Virus record (IMG/VR): IMGVR_UViG_3300025141_008079
Coordinates: 1-23,198 of that record
Strand: one strand, 5' to 3'
DNA length: 23,198 nucleotides
From: a virus
Shown one piece after another: positions 7,182 through 14,019 of this stretch. Each line of letters starts with the position of its first letter. Within the stretch, counting starts at the first letter, position 1. The translations under genes were made by a program, and so were the position numbers. Under the pieces are notes generated by a model. The model was not told the origin of the DNA and did no database searches. It saw only the letters and a program-made list of their open reading frames with translations.

Positions 7182-8456
7182 TTAAAACCACTCATTGGTG
7201 CCAGAATAATCTCCGGTGTCTGACTGATCAAACTGACCCAAAAGAAAGCGTCCGGTTGGGCCGAGCATTCTCTTGATACGAATTTCCATGCGCGCTTTGA
7301 GCAAGTCAGTTTGCAAATCAAACCAAGTAATTCCTCGCTCATACATCGTGTCGCCCCACACATCAGCGCGGGCACGAACACCGTCGGGACTCTGCGCTGC
7401 CAGTCTTCTCAATCGGGCAACCTGCTCTTCCGTATATTGCGAATTTGGATTATCCGCCATCGCTTGTTCAATATCATCTGCCAATGCGTTAAACCACGTA
7501 TCTATCGTCTGATAAGTAAACGTAGGTGGGGGCGTCATGCATTCATCCAACTCACTCAGCGGCGTACACTCGGCCGAGTCTCTCCATGCGCCGCGTCCGT
7601 CAGCAGTTAAATCGTCTCCCAAGTGTTGAACGCCGATTCCACCATACCACAGATCACCACCAAGAGGATTATATCCGCTGGGAGTATCGTAGGGAGTATT
7701 GGCACGAACTTTGTAAGGGAAATTATCTTTCGCCGCATTGCCGCCACGCCAAGATCCATCATCATTCCACCCCAATTTCTTATTGTGCAACACAGTAAAC
7801 TCAAAGGATACACGAATACTTTGGGGATAAAGATCTCCCCGCCATTGAGCAGTGGTTTGGCCCTCCGATGACGCCAAGTCTTGAGGATCAAACATGCCCT
7901 CCTCTAAAATAGGATCATATGAAAACCCATTAATTATTCCTGGCAACCCTGAAGTTATCGCGGCGTGCTCGCCTCCGCCGCCATCGTATATCAAGTTGCC
8001 AAAAAGCAATTTAAAAATGGGGGCCCCCTTGATGGTGGTGGCACCTCCGGGGTTTCCGGGTGTGGCATCATCATAGGTGGGATAGAGTCGACTAATCAGC
8101 TTATTAACCTTGAGCATATTAGAGCGCGCCTCATTTAAATCTTCAGCGGGCACAGTAAACCCTATATTAATAGTTCGCTCAATTGATTTAAAAGTAGCAA
8201 TAGGATCCATGCGGCCGAAGACTGTTTCTTTTTGGTAATCCGTCTTATAGTTATCTTTAAAGTCGGTAAGAAAAGCAGGGAACTCAATGATCTCGTTAGT
8301 CGGCACATGATATAGTTTTATCACCTGCTTGTTGGCAGTTGCCAGTGTTGCCGGTGCACTCTCAAAAAAGTGCCCAGTTTGTGCCTGCGCTCGTTCGGTA
8401 AACACTCCTTGCCTACTCTTTGTTTCTTTTGTGAAATTTTTATTTGTAAAAACCAT
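7182..8456 (-). CDS. Baseplate/tail-tube initiator-like structural protein
   Basis: A 424-aa protein between the tape measure and the LysM gene. The central block (EFPAFLTDFKDNYKTDY, VFGRMDPIATFKSIERTI, FTVPAEDLNEAR, KLISRLYPTY, then GAPIFKLLFGNLI, residues about 57-160) resembles the tube-like proteins that start tube polymerisation on the baseplate (T4 gp48/gp54 role). These commonly neighbour a LysM protein. Glycine- and tryptophan-rich loops fill residues 160-300, and the C-terminus has a helical Asn/Gln-rich stretch followed by ITWFDLQTDLLKARMEIRIKRMLGPTGRFLLGQ. The ATG has GGGGAG 8 bases upstream, overlapping the tape measure stop. The structural role is likely. The exact T4 counterpart is an inference. 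Confidence 0.68.
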   Translation of the reverse strand: MVFTNKNFTKETKSRQGVFTERAQAQTGHFFESAPATLATANKQVIKLYHVPTNEIIEFPAFLTDFKDNYKTDYQKETVFGRMDPIATFKSIERTINIGFTVPAEDLNEARSNMLKVNKLISRLYPTYDDATPGNPGGATTIKGAPIFKLLFGNLIYDGGGGEHAAITSGLPGIINGFSYDPILEEGMFDPQDLASSEGQTTAQWRGDLYPQSIRVSFEFTVLHNKKLGWNDDGSWRGGNAAKDNFPYKVRANTPYDTPSGYNPLGGDLWYGGIGVQHLGDDLTADGRGAWRDSAECTPLSELDECMTPPPTFTYQTIDTWFNALADDIEQAMADNPNSQYTEEQVARLRRLAAQSPDGVRARADVWGDTMYERGITWFDLQTDLLKARMEIRIKRMLGPTGRFLLGQFDQSDTGDYSGTNEWF

Positions 8457-8469
8457 CTTTTATTCTCCC

Positions 8470-11400
8470 CTATGCTGGTCCGTAACGCGCTATCTTTGCG
8501 TCTCGTGTCTTATTAACAAGTGTGCGGAGTGGGCGACCATCCAGTTCAATAATCATCTTTTCGGGCATGCCCCCTCCTCCTGCTCCTGCTGCCGGCTGCG
8601 ATGCTTTAAGCACCTGCGCCAACGCATCTACATTATCCTTGTTGGCGGCAACTTCCTTCTGATACTTAGTTGCTTCCTTAATAACTTTGATGGGTGCATC
8701 GGGATTAGTTATTTTACTTGCTGGTACAAGGAACGAATTCATCCCGTAAGCAAAGTCTGCTACCACCTGATTGGGCATACTATTGAAAGCACTAACCAGG
8801 AGATTCACCGACTCCGTTATTTCCTTAAACTTTTCAATCGCGTCGGTGGTGATTACTGCCCACATCTCGGCGAAGGCAGTGCGCACAGATTCTACTTCTG
8901 ATTTAATCGCATTAACTATTCCCTCTGCAATACCGGTGCCCAGTTTGCCGCCTTCGGCCGTTTTGGAATCCAAGGGACTACCACTAAACCACGACACCAC
9001 CTTATCCCATCCTTCGCTCAATACCTTCCCGGCATCTTTACCGAAGTCTTTAAGAGGATTTATGATACCACTTATTAATCCTGCACCAAGTTTGCCTCCT
9101 CTTGAATTGGGGGAATCCAGGGGACTGCCGCTGAACCATGCTACCACCTTATCCCATCCTTCACTTATTGGATCGAGGAGGTTTGTCCCTATCCAGCGGA
9201 AAGGCGTCATAAAAGCTTCGTAAATCTCTACTGCTGTGTCTTTTATCGACTTCACGATGCCCCAAAACAATCCGGGAATTTGCTCACCGAAAAGATACGC
9301 CATCGACTCATAAAACTCATCCCACATGCCACTAAAATCAGTAAACACCCTCTCTATAAGATGCCCGACGTATGCTAGACCATCCACTAATAGTCCCATC
9401 GTGTTCGCCCATAGAGTCCCTACGAACCCCAGATAATTGCCGATGATTGAAACAAATACATTGTCCGAATTGGCCCACTCCTCAACAGTTTCGGATATCC
9501 AATCAAATATACCCAGAAAACCATCCATGATAGCTTTGTAAGTATCGTCGCTCATGAGTCCAAGCGTGAAAAATTTTATAATCGCAGTAGGTATGGCAGC
9601 AAGTTTCTTGGCCAACGATCCCTCTCCAATAACATTGTCCGGCAATAAAGTATTGAGAATGTATGCAAAATCAAATACCGCTAACAACATGCCCAATCCC
9701 TTGATGGTAATCTTTTTGAGCATCCCTATTATATTGGAAGGTTTAAAAAATCTTAACAACCTCATTGGAAGTCCCTTAAAAAACTTTCCAAGGGCGGCGG
9801 ATTTCTCTCCTAGAAATTTCATTGCGCCTTTCCACGCTTCAGCAAACCATTTCCCCACCTTTGTTTTTAAGATCCATCGCTTGAGCAACAAAAAATTCTT
9901 TTTAAGTGGTCGAAAAACATACTTTGAAAATCTAGAAATCTTTTTTGCACCCTTATCTAGGTTTTTACCAAAAGCCCAACTGAATGCTTTCCCAACTAAC
10001 CTGAGCGGTTTAAGGAGAAACATCAATACCTTCCCAACCAAAAGAATAGGTTTTATAATAAAGAAGAAAACCATGGCAAAAGCAAAAATATCATCTATAT
10101 GATTCGCCAAGAAATCAATAAGAACTGCCATTACCTCCGCAATCGTACCGAGTGCTCGGGCAATTTTCTTTTCATTCTTTTTGATAGCGGCAAAGAATTT
10201 ATTGAAAACATTTAAGATAGCATCCATTAATGATTTCTTTCGGAAGATAGAGGCGAACATTAACTTAAATCGTGTCAACAGATCTACCGTCATATTAATC
10301 ATCTTATTATATTTTTCTTGTTGGCGCGCCTTCTTGGCCGCTTCTTCCGCTGCTTTTTTGCTTTCCTCTGTTTCAACCCCCATCATCTGTGCCAACTGCG
10401 CAGTATCAATTCCTAGTTGTTTGGCAACTGCTTTTCTCTCAAACCTTTCCATTTGATCATAACTTCTCCCAGACATATCAATGGCTCGCTTGACTGCTTC
10501 TACCCTCTCGTCTTCTGTCATTGCCATCATCTCTACGCTATTAAGATAATCACCTCCTAAAATAGCATTTAAAGATCCCACTGAATCCGCTGCTGACTCA
10601 AAGCTATCGAACTTGTCAGCAATCCCCAACACCGTCTTCATTTCCATGCCAGCCTTCTTGGCAAACCCTTGAAGGCGGAAAAAGACTTCTTCCATCTTCG
10701 GTCCTTGGGCGGAGAGCGTACCTGCGGCGGAGGCAAAGTCATCCGCTAATTGTTTAGGAGTTTTACCCAGCGTTGAAGCAGCTGTTGCTAATCCTTTCAT
10801 CTTAGATTCTGCTTGTTTGGTGCTCATTCCCATCGCTTTGGTAAGAAATGTCATATTCTTTCCAGTGGTCGATGCACTGATTCCCAACCTTTCTAACTCT
10901 GCGGCAGTTTGAATCATAGAGCGTGCGTCTTCTTTGGACGCGCTAGTTAGTTCCGTAAAACTTCCTGCCAGTCCCTCTGCTGCCTTGCCTGCTTCTGCAA
11001 TATCTACGCCCGCTGCTAAGTTCATTGCTCCTGAAACGGAACTGGCCATTTCACCAGCAGTTCCAGAAGTGGCGCTGAATGATGCTTGCGCCTTAGAAGA
11101 CGCCCATATAAATTCTAATGTTGCCTTCATCATTGCGCCGATGGCAGCAGAAATTAAATTAGTAAGACTAAACACATCTAGAAATGATTTCGTCATTTGC
11201 TTCATCATGTTTCTGAGTCCACCTGCTTTTTTGGTGGCCCTGATGAAACCCGATCCTACGCCTATCACCTTCCCTAACATACTATCCGATGACTTCGCCG
11301 ATAATCCCAGTTTGATCGCAATGCTACCCAAGATATCATCATTTGCTTTTTGAGCAGTTAATTTTTTCTCAATTTCCGCTCGGGTTTCTTTTTGGGTTTT

Positions 11401-11826
11401 AAGGATCTCCTCTAAGTTCTTTTTTTGTTTTTTAAGTGAGTCATTTTCTTTTTCGGCGTCCTCAATTGCCTTCTTATCTAACTTGCTCTTCCTTCTTTTC
11501 TTCTTGAGTTGAGCAAGGAGTTGATCATTCTTTTCTGCCTGCAAGTCAAAGATCTTGATTTCCTTCTCAAGTTCCATGTTTTTAATTTGAAGGTGTTCTA
11601 GGTCAAAAGTAAGGGCATCTTGTCTGGTGCCCGCCATGGCTTGAGATAGCGAACCCCTTTCGGAGGCTATGTCGAGCAAATCTTTGGCAATAACTTCAAG
11701 GTCTTCTTCAAGATCTTTGATCTCCTGAGTGAGATCTCTCTTCTTCGTCAACTTCTCCAGTTGTTCTTGAAGAAGTTTATTGCCTGAAGGTGTTGCCGGT
11801 TGGTCGCTGTCTTTCTTTCTTGCCAC
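8470..11826 (-). CDS. Tail tape measure protein
   Basis: At 1118 aa it is the longest gene here and sits in the standard tape measure position. The N-terminal 165 residues are strongly coiled coil (repeated LEK/KKL heptads). An Ala/Gly/Ser-rich helical region (about 240-500, including AAGVDIAEAGKAAEGLAG) follows. Hydrophobic segments lie near 575-610 (FAMVFFFIIKPILLVGKVLMF... type), 710-730 and 785-815. A 49-residue tandem repeat with the SGSPLDS motif lies at 889-975. The C-terminus (MIIELDGRPLRTLV) is typical of tape measures. The family sets tail length and is ejected with the DNA. At roughly 0.15 nm per residue the tail would be about 165 nm. The start is GTG with AAGGA about 9 bases upstream, just after the 113-aa gene. 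Confidence 0.93.
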   Translation of the reverse strand: MARKKDSDQPATPSGNKLLQEQLEKLTKKRDLTQEIKDLEEDLEVIAKDLLDIASERGSLSQAMAGTRQDALTFDLEHLQIKNMELEKEIKIFDLQAEKNDQLLAQLKKKRRKSKLDKKAIEDAEKENDSLKKQKKNLEEILKTQKETRAEIEKKLTAQKANDDILGSIAIKLGLSAKSSDSMLGKVIGVGSGFIRATKKAGGLRNMMKQMTKSFLDVFSLTNLISAAIGAMMKATLEFIWASSKAQASFSATSGTAGEMASSVSGAMNLAAGVDIAEAGKAAEGLAGSFTELTSASKEDARSMIQTAAELERLGISASTTGKNMTFLTKAMGMSTKQAESKMKGLATAASTLGKTPKQLADDFASAAGTLSAQGPKMEEVFFRLQGFAKKAGMEMKTVLGIADKFDSFESAADSVGSLNAILGGDYLNSVEMMAMTEDERVEAVKRAIDMSGRSYDQMERFERKAVAKQLGIDTAQLAQMMGVETEESKKAAEEAAKKARQQEKYNKMINMTVDLLTRFKLMFASIFRKKSLMDAILNVFNKFFAAIKKNEKKIARALGTIAEVMAVLIDFLANHIDDIFAFAMVFFFIIKPILLVGKVLMFLLKPLRLVGKAFSWAFGKNLDKGAKKISRFSKYVFRPLKKNFLLLKRWILKTKVGKWFAEAWKGAMKFLGEKSAALGKFFKGLPMRLLRFFKPSNIIGMLKKITIKGLGMLLAVFDFAYILNTLLPDNVIGEGSLAKKLAAIPTAIIKFFTLGLMSDDTYKAIMDGFLGIFDWISETVEEWANSDNVFVSIIGNYLGFVGTLWANTMGLLVDGLAYVGHLIERVFTDFSGMWDEFYESMAYLFGEQIPGLFWGIVKSIKDTAVEIYEAFMTPFRWIGTNLLDPISEGWDKVVAWFSGSPLDSPNSRGGKLGAGLISGIINPLKDFGKDAGKVLSEGWDKVVSWFSGSPLDSKTAEGGKLGTGIAEGIVNAIKSEVESVRTAFAEMWAVITTDAIEKFKEITESVNLLVSAFNSMPNQVVADFAYGMNSFLVPASKITNPDAPIKVIKEATKYQKEVAANKDNVDALAQVLKASQPAAGAGGGGMPEKMIIELDGRPLRTLVNKTRDAKIARYGPA
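8902..9162 (-). repeat. 49-codon tandem repeat in the tape measure gene
   Basis: Residues 889-937 and about 938-975 begin with the same block: EGWDKVV(A/S)WFSGSPLDS, a variable four to five residues, then GGKLG(A/T)G. The copies are exactly 147 bases apart. They remain similar in DNA, for example CCACCTTATCCCATCCTTC in both on the plus strand. This looks like an internal duplication that has diverged. Confidence 0.85.
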
Positions 11827-11840
11827 TAGTTATGTTTTCC

Positions 11841-12182
11841 TTACCTATCAAAAGGCCATCTTAACCCTGTCGTTCTTTCGAATTGTGCAATTGCGCCGTC
11901 GAGTTTGCTCTTATTGGCATACGTTTGAGGACTATCCAATCCGTGGTCCCGCCACGATTGAAGATAATTCTTTTCACGCCCCAACGTATTAGCAAAATTT
12001 TTAATATCAGCAGGGCTACCAGTGAGATTTAAAGGAAGCGTTCCCCCTTTAAATAAAGATGGCATAACCCACCTCAATATAGCACCAAAAGTAAGCCACC
12101 AACTCTCGTTGAGTGTGCCATCCTCATCTCGTGCCTTGGTAAAGTCAATAACAACCGGTACCAAATCTTTCTCGTTCTTCAT
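11841..12182 (-). CDS. Small conserved-looking protein before the tape measure
   Basis: A 113-aa soluble protein directly upstream of the tape measure. I do not know a function. Visible features are LNESWWLTFGAILRWVMPSLF (residues about 24-44), then NLTGSPADIKNFANTLGREK, a YLQSWRDHGLDSPQTY stretch, and a C-terminal helix ending in AQFERTTGLRWPF. This pattern seems familiar from marine T4-like phages next to tape measure genes. The ATG has GGAGG 7 bases upstream. It is the first gene after a strong terminator and carries a possible late-promoter motif 27 bases before the ATG, so it likely opens the tape measure-baseplate transcript. A tail assembly role is inferred from position. Confidence 0.75.
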   Translation of the reverse strand: MKNEKDLVPVVIDFTKARDEDGTLNESWWLTFGAILRWVMPSLFKGGTLPLNLTGSPADIKNFANTLGREKNYLQSWRDHGLDSPQTYANKSKLDGAIAQFERTTGLRWPFDR

Positions 12183-12208
12183 TGTACACCCTCCTGCGGT
12201 TACACTAA

Positions 12209-12216
12209 TAAATAGA
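12209..12216 (-). promoter_or_regulatory. Possible late promoter motif (TCTATTTA)
   Basis: The minus strand reads TCTATTTA about 27 bases before the ATG of the 113-aa gene and directly after a terminator. It is one of five similar octamers in gaps before structural genes. The assignment is by recurrence only. Confidence 0.3.
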
Positions 12217-12224
12217 TACTTCCA

Positions 12225-12251
12225 TAAAAAAGAGGAGGCAATGCCTCCTCT
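12225..12251 (-). terminator. Rho-independent terminator after the tail chaperone-like ORF
   Basis: On the minus strand GAGGAGGC, a three-base loop ATT and GCCTCCTC form a perfect stem (extendable by an A-T pair), followed by six Ts. It begins within a few bases of the stop of the 53-aa ORF and separates the sheath/tube/gp26 genes from the tape measure transcript. Confidence 0.9.
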
Positions 12252-12252
12252 A

Positions 12253-12414
12253 TTATCGTGAAGCGCTTCTCATTGAATCTGCTTCTTCTTTTAATTGTTT
12301 GGCGAGTCTCTCTACAAACCAGTTTCTTAATTGAACAGGTAAGTTGTATGCCTCTAACAAACTCCATCCACCGTGATACTTTAAAACGAAAAACTGTTCG
12401 TACACGGCTTCCAT
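12253..12414 (-). CDS. 53-aa ORF, candidate tail assembly chaperone partner
   Basis: The product is 53 aa: it starts MEAVYEQFFVLKYHGGWSLL, continues through EAYNLPVQLRNWFVERL, and ends in a charged helix. The 'LKYHGGWS..EAYNLPV..R.WFVERL' pattern looks like a conserved small protein coded in this same place in other T4-like phages. The ATG lies four bases after the gp26-like stop and has no Shine-Dalgarno. Expression therefore probably depends on translational coupling or on a frameshift from the upstream gene; the frame stays open about 25 codons upstream. Many tailed phages have two overlapping chaperone frames between the tube and the tape measure, and this ORF is in the place of the second. 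No function has been shown. Confidence 0.7.
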   Translation of the reverse strand: MEAVYEQFFVLKYHGGWSLLEAYNLPVQLRNWFVERLAKQLKEEADSMRSASR

Positions 12415-12418
12415 ATAA

Positions 12419-13318
12419 TCATGCGTCAGGCCAAAAAAAGTCCGTAGTAAAGGGCACCTCCATCTCCTGCTCGTGATTACAATTTTCGCAGACGAACTCC
12501 TGCGTTAGATCTATGTTGGGGGTGAGTTGGGCATAGACTTTCCTAAGAAACCGCGAATCAATCGCTGGCATCAAATCAAGAAACTTGGAAATCTGCACCT
12601 TGTCTTCTACACCGCTGACGGACATGACAAAAGTTTTGAAATGTTCTGTGAGTGGATTTTCTGGTAACTTTTTCTTGCGCTTCATTTCCTGAGTTGCTAC
12701 AATGCGCCTTTCATCGCGCCCATTCAAGAGTCTGACCTCTATTGAAACGCCAGTTCTGGGAACCGTGATAAAGTAGTGCCCTCCGGGGGAGGCAGTCACA
12801 TTCCCCTTTACTCTTTCGTCTTCGCACTCCTCTAAATTAATAGGAGGAGTAAGATTCGAGTTGGTTAAGTCAAATAAATACTTATTACTCTCATCACATG
12901 CGGGACATGTGACTTGTGTCTCATACTCTGCTCCATATCCGCTAATTCTAAGCGCTATCAGAATAGCGTTTTTATCTCCTGTCAATAAATCTTCAACCTT
13001 AATTGTTTTATCGACCAGAACGCTCTGTATGAGTCTGTCTAAAACTACTCCCTTTTGGATAAGAGATTTGGAAGTAAGAATATCTTCCTGCTTCGCTGTC
13101 ATTTCTCGAATCTCAACAGTAGTTTGGTTATGTAGTGGATGTTCTTCGGGATAAAATTTACCCTCTGAAGGGAGATCTACTAACTCCGTTGGATTCACAT
13201 ACGATAAAATATCCGTGGATCCTTCTGGGTTTCCTACTATAGTAGGTGGAACGTCGGCCGAATCTTTAGCTCCCGCTCGGGGGAACCCAAGACGCTCCTC
13301 ATTACTCTTTCTTGCCAT
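12419..13318 (-). CDS. gp26/gp51-type baseplate hub or tail assembly protein with zinc ribbon
   Basis: A 299-aa protein related by pattern to the T4 gp26/gp51 'T4 baseplate' family: LPSEGKFYP (49-57), EIREMTAKQEDIL, LIQSVLVDKTIKVEDLLTGDKNAILIALRI in the first half, and a conserved-looking C-terminal FFWP. Two CxxC pairs (C138/C141 in TCPAC and C277/C280 in CENC) probably form one zinc ribbon from distant parts of the chain. In T4 these proteins act in assembling the baseplate hub. The gene lies between tube and tape measure, where chaperones normally sit, so a tail assembly role fits either reading. The ATG at 13318 has GAGGT just upstream. The 3' end holds the U7 run and almost touches the 53-aa ORF. 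Confidence 0.82.
   Translation of the reverse strand: MARKSNEERLGFPRAGAKDSADVPPTIVGNPEGSTDILSYVNPTELVDLPSEGKFYPEEHPLHNQTTVEIREMTAKQEDILTSKSLIQKGVVLDRLIQSVLVDKTIKVEDLLTGDKNAILIALRISGYGAEYETQVTCPACDESNKYLFDLTNSNLTPPINLEECEDERVKGNVTASPGGHYFITVPRTGVSIEVRLLNGRDERRIVATQEMKRKKKLPENPLTEHFKTFVMSVSGVEDKVQISKFLDLMPAIDSRFLRKVYAQLTPNIDLTQEFVCENCNHEQEMEVPFTTDFFWPDA
12433..12439 (-). other. U7 run, candidate slippery site
   Basis: The minus strand reads GAC TTT TTT TGG six codons before the gp26-like stop. A +1 or -2 slip on the seven Us would join the gp26-like frame to the 53-aa frame without meeting a stop. A -1 slip would not. No obvious stimulatory structure was identified. Confidence 0.3.
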
Positions 13319-13383
13319 TATTACCTCGTTTTTTATATATTGTGTATCGGTGCTTACTGATTATTAAACACCGGAAAACCTAA

Positions 13384-13953
13384 TTAGTCGGCTCCCGTTA
13401 CGTCCGGGGTGAAAACTTCAATATCAAACCAATCAAAGCGAAGTTCTAAGGTGATTTCCATCAGTCCTTCGGATTCATAGCTTAACTCACCACCGTAATC
13501 TACACTCTTAATCCAAGCATTTCTAAGCGTCGTTCGCTCAACTGCATTACCATCACCATCTATCATCGTAATGATGCAAGAACCAAGCGCTCCGACACCT
13601 CGTCGTTTGCTGATGGTTGAGACATCTTCATGCCCCGGCGTAATGTCTGCCGCCGTGATATCTCCCGGCAGGCGATAACCAGCCACTTGAATAAGATCAT
13701 AAAGTGCCTGAGTTGCATGAGGATTTGCAGGATCCACGAGCGTAATACTAATAGGATCATACGTTACTCCGCCCGGATAGTAGAAGGTATGATTAATAAA
13801 CTTATGCTCTGCCTCACCGACAGTCATCTTAGGTTTATTGACCTTTTTTGCTACATAAGAAATCATATCAGAAATCTCAGGCGCCGTAATGTCTATAAGC
13901 CACCTATGTTGTCTTTTCGGGTCTGCTCCCGTTGCGTCACTCCAGAATGGCAT
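13384..13953 (-). CDS. Tail tube protein (gp19-like)
   Basis: A 189-aa protein following the sheath. Recognisable features are RQHRWLIDI near the N-terminus, KPKMTVGEAEHKFINHTFYYPGGV, then ISITLVDPANP and a C-terminal beta stretch (WIKSVDYGGELSYESEGLMEITLELRFDWFDI), as in gp19-type tube subunits. Tube proteins stack as hexamer rings around the tape measure and form the DNA channel. Its length is close to T4 gp19 (163 aa). The ATG has AGAGGAG about 8 bases upstream. The 66-base gap before it carries a palindrome and a motif shared with other structural gene leaders, so the tube may have its own promoter, in keeping with the high copy number needed. Confidence 0.92.
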   Translation of the reverse strand: MPFWSDATGADPKRQHRWLIDITAPEISDMISYVAKKVNKPKMTVGEAEHKFINHTFYYPGGVTYDPISITLVDPANPHATQALYDLIQVAGYRLPGDITAADITPGHEDVSTISKRRGVGALGSCIITMIDGDGNAVERTTLRNAWIKSVDYGGELSYESEGLMEITLELRFDWFDIEVFTPDVTGAD

Positions 13954-13981
13954 ATTGTATTTTCTCCTCTAATTCAATTAT

Positions 13982-13997
13982 ACTACTAAATAGTAGT
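13982..13997. repeat. Palindrome upstream of the tail tube gene
   Basis: Perfect dyad ACTACTA-AA-TAGTAGT, 7-base arms with a 2-base centre, about 30 bases before the tube start codon. It contains the ACTATTTA motif. No T-run follows it, so it is not a convincing terminator. It could be a regulator site or a leader hairpin. Confidence 0.5.
13987..13994 (-). promoter_or_regulatory. Possible late promoter motif (ACTATTTA)
   Basis: The minus strand reads ACTATTTA 33 bases before the tube ATG, inside the palindrome at 13982-13997. It is one of five such octamers in gaps before structural genes. Confidence 0.35.
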
Positions 13998-14019
13998 CAC
14001 TTTAAAGTTTTTTAAATTT

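Noticed and set aside
7165-7191. GTG start at 7191 for the LysM protein
   Set aside because: No ribosome site, and the added residues (VLREIRIL) are translated from the ribosome site of the downstream ATG.
13348-13373. CGGTG/CACCG hairpin after the tail tube gene as a terminator
   Set aside because: Only five pairs, a 16-base loop, and no T-run on the minus strand.
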